From Cadophora sp. MPI-SDFR-AT-0126 (lineage: Eukaryota > Ascomycota > Leotiomycetes > Helotiales > Ploettnerulaceae): a stretch of 64,000 bases of DNA. Within the stretch, counting starts at the first letter, position 1. Each line of letters opens with the position of its first letter. The DNA is taken from positions 124,001 through 188,000 of the forward strand of contig JAGMVK010000009.1 in the NCBI GenBank assembly GCA_020747065.1, written 5' to 3'. Made by a program: the position numbers and the translations under genes. The notes beneath the pieces were generated by a model. The model was not told where the DNA came from, did no database searches, and saw only the letters and a program-made list of their open reading frames with translations. This document shows positions 37,732-49,745 of this stretch, piece after piece.

Positions 37732-37740
37732 TTATATAGT
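37732..37740 (-). promoter_or_regulatory. TATA-like box of the Pro/Thr-rich secreted-protein gene
   Basis: TATATAAA on the minus strand about 145 nt before the ATG at 37588. Confidence 0.4.
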
Positions 37741-39368
37741 TTGACGAGCAGACACAACTGCTCCCAATCTATGATCCTTTCTTAGCGTCTGTCATGCTGA
37801 AGCCTTCCTTTGAATATGTACTAAGACCTCGCAATCTTGGATGAAACAACTTGCGCATAAACCAGATTCTTGTTGAGTTTGGGCAATATTCGCTTCCGGG
37901 CTTTGCTAATAGCCGAGCTTATCCCAAGATCCTGAAATAGGAAAACATTGCGTTGCGTGCTCTCGCAAAGTCAAACCTTATGCCGAAGCGATAATCGACG
38001 ACTACTCTCTCTTTTGAGACGGATTGGCACACACTCTATGCTCTGTACTCAAGTTCTACTCTACTAAAACTGGTGCTATCAACAGTCGTAGCGACCGTCG
38101 TTCCTTCCCGTTAGTCATCAAACGCGGTTTTCGGCTCGGGAAACGACGTGATATCTGTAAGCAAGCTGTACAAATTGCCAATACCCTTCATTATTTATAT
38201 GTTTGAAGTTCGTATTAGAGTAGTTCAAGACTAGAGGATTTTTTTTTTGTAAAGTCTCGAATTCTGGTTCAGGGTCGTTACCTGTAAGGCCACGTAAAGA
38301 TTGGAGGCGACGGGAAATATGCCTTTGACCTATTGGAAAACCTGGCACACCGCACGTGATTCGACCTTTAGTAACAAAGATCTTGGCAACAAGCGAAGGA
38401 TCTCAGGGGAGCAGAAAAGCCCTCGCATTGGCCGAAAACTAAACAAAGGACGCGTTTCAAGTAGCGACACTTTATTTTGACAGTTCTAGGAAATAGAGTT
38501 TGACATCTGGGGCACAGGTGTCACTCTCGGTAATTTCCCACACGGTTCGTTGAGCTAGCTAGGCTTCATGGTTCGCGCGATTTGTTTCACCAGATGCGAG
38601 AAACTCGGCATAATCCGTTCTCCAGATTTTCTACATGTTTTCTTCTAACCGAAGGATCGGCATGTAGTATGGAAATCGCTTGATTGAAAAATAAACTTCT
38701 TCTACTTAATCCTAGTGTGTAGATCCCTTGAAGTGTTTCATGAAACCAATGTAGTACAAGATACGACTCTAAAAATTTGTCTTTCGAAAATTATCTCAAA
38801 ACGTTTACCGGAAAGTTCCATTACAGGATTATTCGGCTTGAAGAAGTGACTTACTATGAAATCGTGTGGTATTCATGGTAGAACTTCCTTCCCAATTTCA
38901 TAATGTTAGACTTCGTAAGGCAACAGCAAGTTAACCCAGTTAGTAACACAATCGGCCATTTATTCTTGTATTTCCTCGGCCACCGCATGGCAGTTTCAGT
39001 TTCAAAGATCAAGCATAGATGACCATGTGTAGAAATGTTTGGATTATAAAATATGTCAGAATTGGACGCATGACGGATCTGACGGATCGGGGTGACATGT
39101 TTGGTCATGTTGGGGTTGAGCAAAGCAACGAACTTTAATGCTCGCTTCGGCTTATCCCCACTGAACGCATTAACGAACATTCCTTTCGGCTCAGACAAAC
39201 TCTATTACGTTGTTCGCATTGATCGCTCACAACCCTCGCATTACACAGGTCGCAAATTAAGCCAATTCAAGAGACGAAAGGTTTCATCTGTTTAGAGTAC
39301 TACTACAGATAGCAGCGAGTCTTCAATAGTTTCCCGTACAACTACAGCTACAGGTGCCATGTTTAAGT
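37741..39368. other. Intergenic, nothing recognised
   Basis: No coding region or RNA could be supported. Short frames up to 114 codons overlap on both strands without similarity. A short T-run lies near 38241. Confidence 0.45.
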
Positions 39369-39376
39369 TATATAAA
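39369..39376 (+). promoter_or_regulatory. TATA box of the nuclease-like gene
   Basis: A TATATAAA sequence 116 nt upstream of the ATG at 39492, in a position typical for fungal secreted-protein genes. Confidence 0.45.
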
Positions 39377-39491
39377 CCTCTTCGCTCCCCAGACCAAGAA
39401 ACAGCATTCAGTGGAATATTAACTGTCACCTCTTTTACAACTGAAATTTCTATACAAAGCTCGTGAGCTATTTCGTTGAACAGCAAGCAAA

Positions 39492-40485
39492 ATGAAGCTC
39501 TTTTTCAAGATCTCTATACTTTCTTTCGCCATCCCAACCATGGCACTGATACCCAGCAAGGACGATAGAGTGCCTCTAAACGCCAAAGTTATCGAGTCTA
39601 GACAACTCCCCGTTGCTACCTTTGACTGCACTTCAATGCCAGGTCTGTATCTCCTTCTCAAACATCTCCGTGAGATGTAGAATCTGTCCATATGAGATGA
39701 GTTTCGGATGCTAATCAGAGCTGCAACCAAAAGAGGTCTGCAACAATATGTGTTGGGGCTACCATTGCTCGAACTTTCCGCGAACGTTGACCCTCGACCG
39801 TACCAGATCAGCCGCCCGCCGCCGCACAGCTGGCTGCACAGTCTCCAAAACCAGAGCCAACCCGAGCGGCAGGAACCGATGCCGTGCCCCCGGCCAGGCA
39901 TTCGGAACAAAAGCAAACGGACAGCCATCTCACAATTGCGATGAGTTTCCTTTTGCATCGACGGCAGAGGCCGACGCTGGTGGGCAGATAAACCGTTGTG
40001 TACCGGAAGAGCACAACTCGGGTTAGTAGATCTTTCCTTTCCCCCACGGCCCACCCTCTTACTTGTGAGAGCATGCCGTATGCTGACAATAATTTCGCGG
40101 CGATAAAGCCCAAGGCCAAACCCTAAAGTCATTCTATCAAGGTCGCAATAACGGTGACCAGTTCACGCTTGCCTTTGGCACTCCAACTGCACAGGGGGTC
40201 CAGTATTGTGTAAACCCACCGGGCGGCAACGTGTGCGTGAACGACGGCAATATTTTCATTGGAGTTCAAGGCCCAGCACCAGACCCGGCTGCATTTGTAC
40301 CAAAACGATCGTTGGGGGTTGGCACTCCGATGTACATGTACCGGACCAAGCTGGGGAGGGAAGTGAGCTCCCCGTCCTTGTTTGCGTCTGGCCATTCACT
40401 CCACGTCTACTCGATGGCGAATAACGGCACATCGACGGATGAAGTTGAGTTGGAGATGGATGAGGTTCTCGAATTACTTGTCTGA
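39492..40485 (+). CDS. Secreted NucA/NucB-type deoxyribonuclease-domain protein
   Basis: Three exons, 39492-39642, 39719-40021 and 40109-40485, with introns of 76 and 87 nt, give 276 aa. The hydrophobic N-terminus (MKLFFKISILSFAIPTMA) is a signal peptide. Exon 2 carries the NucA/NucB signature: CNNMCWGYHC near the domain start, a basic Arg-rich stretch, then NCDEFPFAST followed by CVPEEHN. Exon 3 continues AQGQTLKSFY and GDQFTLAFG, as in fungal members. The conserved acidic/Pro-Phe motif (CDEFPF) is the hallmark; in bacterial NucB it belongs to the nuclease active site. The role is probably extracellular DNA degradation. The C-terminal 90 residues lie outside the recognised domain. Confidence 0.75.
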
Positions 40486-40906
40486 TATTTGATTTGAAGT
40501 TGGTGTGCTAAATGGTTGGCCTAGTAACTTTTGTTTGATCTACTTGACACTGCTAGATTAGACTTAGTCCTCGATTCGAATTAAGTTGAGTTTTGTTTAT
40601 TCGTTAAATCGTCTATCGATCAATTAGTGAAGCTCGAAACTTAATCCAGCACTAGTTGAATAAATCAGGTTGAGACATATGACCCCTTATCCAAGGTATG
40701 CCAAGAACTGCGTCCCAGCCAGGGAATTGTCCCGTGCTATACCTCTTAGTCTTGCAACACAGCTTTCGGGTGCATCAGATTTTGTCGTGAAATGTCATCA
40801 CGTGCATTGGCGTATTCGTAAATCGCGGTCGCGAGATATGTTCTCAACATGCTTTGAGTAAAATCCATCTCGAGCTCCGACCTCCATCCCTACCATCAAT
40901 TGCACC
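40486..40906. other. Intergenic spacer before the RecQ gene
   Basis: About 420 nt with a short AT-rich part and no gene. It contains the 3' flank of the nuclease gene and the RecQ promoter; no obvious TATA box. Confidence 0.5.
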
Positions 40907-43145
40907 ATGGCACCCCATATCGACGACGAAGAAGACTTTGGTCTCAGTTCCGGGGACGATGAAGACCTCCTCGCCCTCGCAGATCGCGCTGAAAAACGAA
41001 AGGCTTCCGAAGACATCTTGCCCCCTGCGAAGCGCGTCGCAATCCAGGACTCTGCGCTCGATGCACTGGCAAAGAACTTCGGCTTGAAAGAATTTCGATT
41101 GAAGCAGGAACAAGTCATATCAAGGATTCTGGGCGGACAATCTGCTGCAGTTGTTTTCCCGACTGGAGGGGGAAAGAGTCTCTGCTACCAAATACCAGCC
41201 TTGGTTTTCTCGGAGGAAGACAAGCTCGCGGGCATCCGTGGGAAGGGAGAAAGTGGCATCACGCTGGTCGTATCCCCTCTGATAGCTCTGATGAAAGATC
41301 AGGTAGATGCCCTGGTTCGCCGCGGTATCAAAGCAGCCTCTCTCGATTCCTCAAAGTCCCGAGAAGAATATCTCCACACCTGCGAGATGCTACGAAGTGG
41401 AGAACTGAAAATACTGTACTGCGCTCCAGAGAGACTTAATAATGAAGGATTCATTGAGCAGATGAAATACGTCCGTGGAGGCATCCGCCTGCTGGCTGTC
41501 GACGAAGCTCATTGTATCTCTGAATGGGGTCATGCATTTCGCCCAGATTATCTCAGTTGGTATTCCCTTTCCACACTTGCATCAGCTAACATGACTAGAA
41601 ATATCGAGATTTGTGAACGAAATAAATGCAGAACGAGTGGTATGCCTCACAGCGACTGCAACTCCCCGAGTCGCCGACGACATTTGCAAAGCTTTCAAGA
41701 TCGACAAGACTGGCCTCTTTCGCACATCGACATACCGAGAAAATCTACAACTGCTAGCAGAATCTGGGAAGTGCAAACAAGACTTATTCCCCAAATTGTT
41801 CAAGCTCCTTAGAGATAATCCCGGACCTTCAATCGTTTATGTCACACTTCAAAAGCAGACTGACGAGACAGCCAGCGATCTACGATCCCAAGGCTTCAAA
41901 GCAAAAGCATTTCATGCCGGGATGGATGCAGCTGCAAAGACAGAATTACAAGACGAGTTCATGCGGAGGGACGACCTCGTCATTGTCGCGACAATCGCGT
42001 TCGGAATGGGCATCGATAAAGCAAACATCCGAAACGTCGTACATTTCAATATCCCAAGCAGTCTCGAGTCATACAGCCAGGAAATTGGCAGGGCAGGGAG
42101 GGACGGGAGGCAGAGCATATGCATGTTCTATGTTTGTGGAGAAGATCTCCATCTACGTGATATGTTCGCCCGAGGAGACCTTCCATCATTCAATTCTGTC
42201 CGTGGTCTGCTGAAGGAAATCCTTGGTCCCGGCAATACTGCACCAGTTGGAAGTGAGCTCAAGTTTTCTCATTACTCCCAGGAGAGAGACTACGACATCC
42301 GGTCCACGACCCTGAAGAATGTTTATGCACAATTGGAACTCACCCACGATCTCATTCGAGCTACCACACCCATCTACACGAAGTATCAATTCCAAGCAGC
42401 AAGCTCGTATGTGTCAACTATGGCAAATGATCAATCGCCAGCCGGCATTGCTGTCAAAGGATACGCAAAGAAAGCCGCCAAACTCCATCACCTCGACGTT
42501 GATGCCGCTTCACAGAGATATGGTATCCCGAGAACCGATGTTATCCGCAAGCTCAATGACTTGAATGAGAATCGTGTCATTGAATTGAAACCTTCGGGGG
42601 TTTTGAATGTCTACAAAGTCGTCCGCGATTTGCCCAAGACGACTGGAGAAATAGAGAAGATAGCCAAGAATATACATCTGGTCATGCAAAGTCGAGAAGA
42701 AGAGGCTCTGCGACGCGCAGAGGAAATGCTTGGTCTCATCACTGCTCCAGCCTGCTTTTCAAGATCCCTGGCTCAGCACTTTGGCGATGATTTGCCAAAT
42801 GGTAAGACCGAGTGTGGGAATTGCACTTGGTGCAAGTCCCACAACGCTGTAGTTCAGCGAAAGCCTCCACCAGTTCCTTTGAATAAAGTCGCTCTTCAGG
42901 CTGTCATTTCTAGGGTTGGCGTGAAAGATGATGCTCGTTTCCTCGCTCGAGTTGCATTTGGTATTTCCAGCCCAAGAGTCACAGCAATGAAGCTATTCAA
43001 AGACCCAGTCTTTGGATGTATGGCGGATCATGAATTCACGGTGAGTTTCCTTAATCTTCTCTAACTGATCTGTACTTATGATGTACCACAGACGTTGCTG
43101 GCTGCCTTTACGGCGGAATGTTCCCAGCCTAAGGCGCGACCCTAA
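40907..43145 (+). CDS. RecQ-family ATP-dependent DNA helicase (RECQ1-like)
   Basis: Exons 40907-41555, 41599-43040 and 43092-43145 (introns 43 and 51 nt) give 714 aa. An acidic N-terminus is followed by the RecQ helicase core: motif 0 (FRLKQEQVI), Walker A VFPTGGGKSLCYQIP (Lys90), DEAHCISEWGHAFRPDYL (DEAH 199-202), TATA box motif (VCLTATATPRVADDI), motif V (TIAFGMGIDKANIRNVVHFN) and motif VI (QEIGRAGRDG). The RecQ-Ct zinc-binding segment follows (CFSRSLAQHFGD, then CGNCTWC) with a winged-helix region. There is no HRDC domain, and the size matches the short RecQ1/RecQ5-like fungal enzymes rather than the large BLM/QDE-3 type. It unwinds 3'-5' in DNA repair and recombination. One usual Asp of the GHDFRPDY loop is Ala here. 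Confidence 0.9.
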
Positions 43146-43830
43146 GTCATCTGCCTTCGCATGCTGTATATTACCATCCGCGTACAAGCGCAAGGTCTGT
43201 TCCTTTGCCTTCTGCCAGTGTTTTGGGGCCCGTTCAGGTGTTATTGGCTGTTCCTATACAACCCTGTTGAATCTTATGTATATGGTTCCGTCGGATGAGG
43301 CGTTCAGGGCTGGTAGGTAGATACCCATCTAATATTTGAAAATACATCAACTTCGGGATAGCAGATCTGCCCTTCCGATCCTCTTTGAGGTCCCATTGTT
43401 TCTCTCCCAGAGAAGCCAACATTTCCTTCCATGATGGTCGGCCATACGGAGTGCCGGTTAAATTGATATTACCCGCAACGGAATTCCCCCACATCCAAGC
43501 AGATCAGACTCTCGTCCGGAATCAGTCACGGCCCGGATCATATGCAAGCAGAGGCCTATCTGCAAGGGCAAATGCTTAATTTTTCTTTCCCCTCTTGTCC
43601 AATTTGCCCAGCGAATCCCCATCGTCCATGACGCCCACAAACATGGTGAGGGGCACCAGCAGGCTGGTAAACAACACCATGCTCAACGGCTCCAGCCGGC
43701 TAAACAACCACGATCCGGGATTTGAAATTACCTTCGGACGACTTGAATGTAAATGAGGGGAAGTCTAGTCAAGGAAGATAAATAGAGTTCGGATCACATC
43801 CGACTCTGGAGTTAAGTGTGCAACCTCATC
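43146..43830. other. Intergenic, nothing recognised
   Basis: Frames of 60-86 codons on either strand have no known domain. It contains the 5' region of the carboxylesterase gene. Confidence 0.45.
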
Positions 43831-45935
43831 ATGTTCAAATCATTGATTGCTTTTTGCCTCCCTCTCTGCACCATTGCAGCGACTGTCTCCAACTCTGCGA
43901 CTTCTCTAACTCTTCTCTACCAGAATAACCTCAACAGTAGCGATGATGCCAATCATGTTGGGTTCCTCCTTTTGGACGAATTCGAAGCGAAGGATGCTCC
44001 CGCGGCTTGTGGAGCAGTGAATGAGAAACTTCTCGCTAAAACCACCATCGAAGCTCATGCAGATGACATCCTCCAGTCCTTGTCCTACCTTGAGTTCGCG
44101 AAACGGGTATCTCCGGAGCAGTCATACTTCATCAACGGCGGGGTTGTGTCTTATTCAAAGCGTACCAAGAAACTCAGCTATCCTGCTTTGCCATCCAAGA
44201 ACAAAGAGTTGCCGGTCCTATGTACCCAATCAAGCGATGACAATCAACCTTCGAATTCCAAAGCAACTCCGGGCAACCAAATCACAGTATCTTCTACAGG
44301 AAACACTTTCGTAGGCTTCAGAAACAAGAAGTCCTTTCGATTCCTCGGAATCCCTTACGCAGATCCACCAAAACGATTCGTCTATTCATCCCTCTACTCC
44401 TCGACTGGGAAGACGATCAACGCAACCTCATACGGCGCACAATGTGCCCAGGGTGGTTCCGGTAGTGAAGACTGCTTGTTCCTCAACATTCAGACTCCCT
44501 ACATTCCAAAGAAAGGAGACAAAAGTGACTTGCGGCCTGTGATGTTTTGGATCCACGGAGGAGGTTTCACTGGAGGATCTGGCGCAGATCAACTAAGTGA
44601 TGGAGGAAATCTGGCATCCAGAGAAGACATCGTGGTGGTAAATATAAACTACCGCCTGTCGACTTTGGGATTTTTGGCTATTCCTAGTACGGATATCAGA
44701 GGCAATTATGGTATTGCTGATCAGATCACCGCGCTTGAGGTAAGCTTGTCGTCCACTGTTATCTACAAGTCTGACATTCTCAGTGGGTTGTGAAAAACAT
44801 CGCATCTTTCGGAGGTGATCCTCGACAGATCACGATCAATGGAGAGTCAGCTGGGGCTGGATCCGTCAGAGTCCTGTTGGGCTCTCCGCCGGCCATTGGC
44901 AAATATCAAGGAGCAATTGCCATGTCAAATTTGGGTGGTGGCGTTACCCTCGGTCTCTCAGGCGATTATGCTACAACTTATAGCACATACCTCACGGTGA
45001 ACGAGTCCTACGCAACTGCTGGACAGAACATATTCAAAGCAGCCGGATGCTCTGAGGCGACACTGGCCGACCAAATCGCTTGCCTCACGGCACTTCCTGC
45101 TTCTACTGTTGTTGGACTTTCTTCTGTGGCTCGTTATGTTGTACAGGATGGCAAATTTGTCAACACCCCAAAGCTTATTGTAACGAAGCGCAACTCCGGA
45201 ACTGCACATATCCCAGTGATCTTTGGCATCATCGACAACGATGGTGCCAGCTTCTCAACGTATCCCAAGATACCCGTCGCCACCGAGCTCGCAGGGATTG
45301 AAGCATCCCTTGGGATATCCGCAGCATACGCACAGAGCGTCATAGACAGTGGCCTCTTCCCACTCTACAATACCGGCAACATCACACTAGACTCCTTCAA
45401 CGTCTCCCAGCGCGTTGCAACCGATATACAATTCCGCTGCATCGACTCGGCAACTATGTACGCCGCATCGGAAAGCAACGCCTTCGAATCATCCTACTAC
45501 TACGAGATGCAACGAACAACTGGCGGCTACGACCCCAACAATCTCGGGGGCCCGCCAAAAACACCGGGCTATCCAAACGGGAATCCGAATCTGCCGTATT
45601 TCAAGCTGCACGGATCTGATATGCCGTGGATGTTTGGGACGCTCAACACGCTGCGAGACGCGAATGATTTGTATTCGGTGCAGTTGATTTCGGGGTATTT
45701 TGCGGAGTTTGTGAAGAGCGGGCAACCGAATCCCTCTAGGGCGTATTTGGAAGCTAGGGGATATGGGAAGACGTTGGAGGCTGTGGATGAGACTGGGCCA
45801 TGGCAGGAAGTGAGGGGGGAAAAGGGGCCGATCAGGCTACTGGATTATCCTTCTGTGACGAGCTCGTTCGTGGATGTGCCGCAGTGCGCGTTTCTCAATT
45901 ACTCGCTGTCGTATTACCTCGAGGGTGGGAAATGA
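43831..45935 (+). CDS. Secreted type-B carboxylesterase / lipase
   Basis: Exons 43831-44739 and 44784-45935 (44-nt intron) give 686 aa. Signal peptide about 1-17 (MFKSLIAFCLPLCTIAA). Residues about 150-686 are the alpha/beta-hydrolase of the carboxylesterase type B family: FLGIPYADPPKRF, EDCLFLNIQTP (type-B signature 2), WIHGGGFTGGSG oxyanion hole, and NGESAGAGS with catalytic Ser325. The acid residue is expected near FGIIDNDGASF and the histidine in HGSDMPW. The N-terminal about 130 residues before the catalytic domain are longer than in standard carboxylesterases and have no recognised domain. Probably extracellular, acting on ester substrates; exact substrate unknown. Confidence 0.87.
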
Positions 45936-45988
45936 GTAGTGTTCTGTACATGTATTTATCATGAATCATAAACTGCGAACTACATTAT

Positions 45989-48205
45989 CTATATCCCCTT
46001 ATCCTTGACGTATTTGTTGCTCTCTTTCTCATCCAGGTATTTCATCCTCGATATCTTTGCCTCCTCATCACTGACTGAAACTGAATATGCTGGTCTGCTT
46101 GCATCGCCAATAGCCACATCTCCGCCGCCTGGGGCGTTGATCTGGACTTTTCTCAGGGTTGCCAACAATGCACACATGAACTTCGAGCGTCTGGCAACAC
46201 GTAGCTTCTCGTTTGACCAATTCGACTATGTATAGTTAGTACTTGGAGGAAGTTCAAAGGGAAGAGCAGAGAACATACCTTGTATCCAAGATTAATCTTC
46301 AACTCCAACTTCGACATATCTCCCACATTCGCGACCTCAACATCTATATCACTCTTATAATCCCTCCTATTCTCATCCGCCAGCACAAACTCCTTCAGCT
46401 CCTCGGTCAGATTCTCAATCTCCTCAAACGTCGTCGCCGCACTGATGGCGAGGGCGAAGTGCTCCGACATGGCCTGGCTGCGCGAGATATTCTCGATCCA
46501 GTTGCCGTTGTTGACGATGTTTGGGATCTGGACCTTGCGCTGCGAGTCGACGCGGCGGAAGACTGTGTACAGGAGGGAGATGTGCTCGACGACGAGGTCG
46601 ACGTTGTTGATCTCGACGCGGTCGCCGACGTCGTAGGGGTGTTTCACGAAGAGGAAGATGCAGGAGCCGGTGAACTCTTGGACGGTGCCGGCGAAGGCGA
46701 AGGAGAAGGACATGAGGGAAGTGGTGTACAGGGACATGTTTTTGAAGAAGTTGTCGGAGAAGAATGTGCCTGTTGATTTTGGTCAGATTGTGTTCGGTTT
46801 GGTATGTTAGGAGTACAGTCTCAATCTTACCGTAAATTAATCCAGCGCCAACGAGAACAACACACATGAGGATGCGATCCAGAGCTTTAATAGCACGATC
46901 AACATCATGCAAACTCTTTGTCATTGCTCGTCTTCCCTCGCCAAGTTCAATGACGATCATCGTCATCTCTTCCAAGCTGACATCACCATTCGCGTCCTTG
47001 TCCAGCGCATGGAAAATCTCCTCTGCTTCGTGGTGATTATCTGGACCAAGAACACGCTCGATATCTTTTTGGTAAAGAGCATCATTTCCTTCCGAGACCA
47101 GGGAGTTGAAGACACGTCGAGCCAATGCTTCGGACGCTGGTCGTCTCTCAAGTGCCCATGATACGACGGCATGCGGTGACTTTGAATCGACTCGTTGACC
47201 ACCAGTGACCTCGCTGACGATGTTGCCGAAAACGGATGTAACGCCAGTTCCGAGACGCCCGAGATTGTCGAAAATTCTGATTGGGGTTCCAGTTTGCAGG
47301 TCGGTCACATTTTGGATTTCCTTGCCGACGGTGGAGAGGAGGGAGGTGTTGATAATATAGTCGTCGTCTGCAAATTTGGGGCAGTATGGTGCGAATAGGA
47401 TGGTGGAGGCCTCGTACAGAAGCTCAAAAAGATGCATACGGCGTTTCGACTCCTGGATCCTGGCACTGAATTGAGTGCGGTGGTAGTTGACTGTGATGAA
47501 CTCAATGACGACCTTCTCCACGAGGAAAACACATGCAACGGGGACAGAAGCGAGGAAACCTTTCTGCAATGACCGGATCCAGTGGACATTTGAGCCAAGA
47601 ACGGTAACATCAGTCTCAGGGTTAAAGGCAGCGATAACGGGAATGCTTGCCCAGCATGCAATGACCCAGAAGACAATCGAGAGGGGAACTTCGAGGGCTT
47701 TGATCATGAGAGAGTGCTTCCTAGTTCCAGCACTGATCACGCCGCAGCAGAGTCTGAAAGCGCGGGGTAGTGTTTTTGAGCAGAGCTTCGCAATCCACAA
47801 ACTACTCCAGACGATCTCCAGCCAGACGAATAATCCCATCATCTTGATGCCTTTGATATTTGATTCCTTGTGTATGGTTGCAAATATGCTGAGTGGGATA
47901 GCCAGCAGTGTAGCGACGGGGAGGATATAGAATGCATATCTGGTGACGACTGAGAAAGTGAGGATCCAATTGTAGAACCTTCCTAGGCGACGGAGTGTGT
48001 CTACTTCTCCGTCATAGCCGACATTTTGATTGTCTTGTGAGTCCGCGAGAAAGTTGCGGAGTCCAGTGTTGTCTCTCCTGAGTACAGGCCGATCTGTGAC
48101 TTCTTGGGTATTGATGGTGACATTTTTGGATTTGTAGGTTTCGTCCACTTGAGCCTGGTTGGTGAGAGGAGGGAGGATATGGACGATGGTATCAGTTGAA
48201 GACAT
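45989..48205 (-). CDS. Mechanosensitive ion channel, MscS/Msy type with EF-hand
   Basis: Three exons on the minus strand, 48205-46831, 46769-46279 and 46225-45989 (introns 61 and 53 nt), give 700 aa. There are several TM segments between about residues 80 and 235. A canonical EF-hand loop (DKDANGDVSLEE, residues 402-413) is followed by two TM helices, the second across the first splice site (VVLVGAGLIYG, then GTFFSDNFF), and the MscS pore/beta domain (SFAFAGTVQEFTGSCIFLF, HPYDVGDRVEI). This is the architecture of fission-yeast Msy1/Msy2, ER channels that respond to hypo-osmotic swelling and control cytosolic Ca2+. Length and order are normal for the family. The C-terminal tail is short and basic. 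Confidence 0.9.
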
Positions 48206-49745
48206 GATGGATGGCTTGATGTTGACTGTAGCCGGAAAATTGGCAGGAGGTATGCAGAATTCACAACAGCAGCCACATGGGGTGTCGTACAGATATGAGG
48301 AGTGAGGTGTTGCACAAACTTTAGAGGGGTAGCTTGTTCGTTCTCATAGTGTCAAATGTACCACGCGACTTCACAGCGCTAGACAAGGGCCTGTCAAAGT
48401 TCTGGCATGCTAGGTCCTTAGATGCTCAACTCTATTTGTGAAGAAACGAAGCTTAAAGCTTCTCGAACTTGAGCTGAGCTACTGTCGGTCCCGATAGGGA
48501 GAGGGGAAGGACCTAGCTTTGCAAAGCCACAGATCTCTTTCGACAATCATGCCAAGACGCCTTATCCGAAGTCTTCTGCCAGCAAATGTTCAGGGATAGC
48601 AGGACATAAACAGTAACAACTCGCGAAAATAAAACCTCGGAGTGAGCTGTGATGCATCTGAATCACTAGACTGAATGCACTTTTCAAGAAAAGGACAAAC
48701 GCAAGCCACAGACTTCCATTATCGACAAGAGGAAAGAGAAAACAAAGCCCAAAACCAATCCACTCGACACCTAAATCCGGGCAGCCCAACGAATGGAAAC
48801 AAAGAGATGTGATCTGGACGAAGATAAGATGCCCGCCAGACTTGAAGCTGAGAAATTTAAGTTAGCTCTCCAAGACTTTGGAGTTTGAGGTGCGCTGGTG
48901 ATCAACACCACACTTACCCCCATTTGCTACGGTACAGGCCCAAGTTGCTGGATCTGGACTGCATTCGCTTCTGAGAAGCGAGGGGGCTTTGCCGAATAAG
49001 GGTGGGAGGCGCTGCCAAGAGGTCTCGTTCAGGCGTAGCGAGGGGAGGGCAGTTTGAATGAACCCAAGTCTAGACACGCCCACGCTTCTTGTCCCGCATG
49101 GGCTTGGGCAGTTAGTCTCAGCCCACGCCAGCCACAATACCTATCCTCTGAGTGCTGGACCGCAATTCCTGACAACTGGCACTGCAAAGTGGATACAGTT
49201 CTCGAAATCCCCCATGCTCCTGGTGCCATTTTCAAATCTGGTGCACGCGGAAGGCGACCCCGAGTCCGAGCTATCACACGCGCCTGAGTAGATAACTCGT
49301 GTTTGTGGCGTTGATAGCTCACGATACCGGAGCTGATGAGGGGTTGAGACTTTTCTGCAAAACCTATCTAGACCTGCATGGGAGCTTCAGGTGCGGATCC
49401 AGGCTTTGCGATCATGCCTTTTTGAGAATGCCATGACCGGTCTGTTGAAAAGAATCAATGCTGGAGCGGTGCAGGAGCGGTGCAAGGTTTGGGTGTGGGC
49501 GGATGCGGGAGGGGGAAGGGGCAGGGGAAGGAGGAAGAATATATCACTTGAGTATCCGGCAGCGATTCAGTGGAAGCACAAAACACCTAGGTGCCAAGAG
49601 ACCCAGCATTGAATGCTGTCGAACGGACAATTGTGGCTGTTGAAGGCGTCTTGAGTTGCATTCGAAGAGGCTCATTCTCAATCTGTTGTAAGTAACGCCT
49701 CCTTTCCTAAGCGAAGACCCCTAACCAGGAGGCAGAATCACCACT
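48206..49745. other. Intergenic, nothing recognised
   Basis: About 1.5 kb of normal composition. Overlapping frames of up to 97 codons near 48860-49320 on both strands have no recognisable domain. No RNA gene or repeat is evident. Confidence 0.45.

Noticed and set aside
46243..46776. Open frame of 177 codons on the plus strand
   Set aside because: It is the antisense shadow of the MscS channel exon 2; the acidic composition follows from the opposite-strand codons.
47487..47930. Plus-strand frame opposite the channel gene
   Set aside because: Shadow of the well-supported minus-strand exon.
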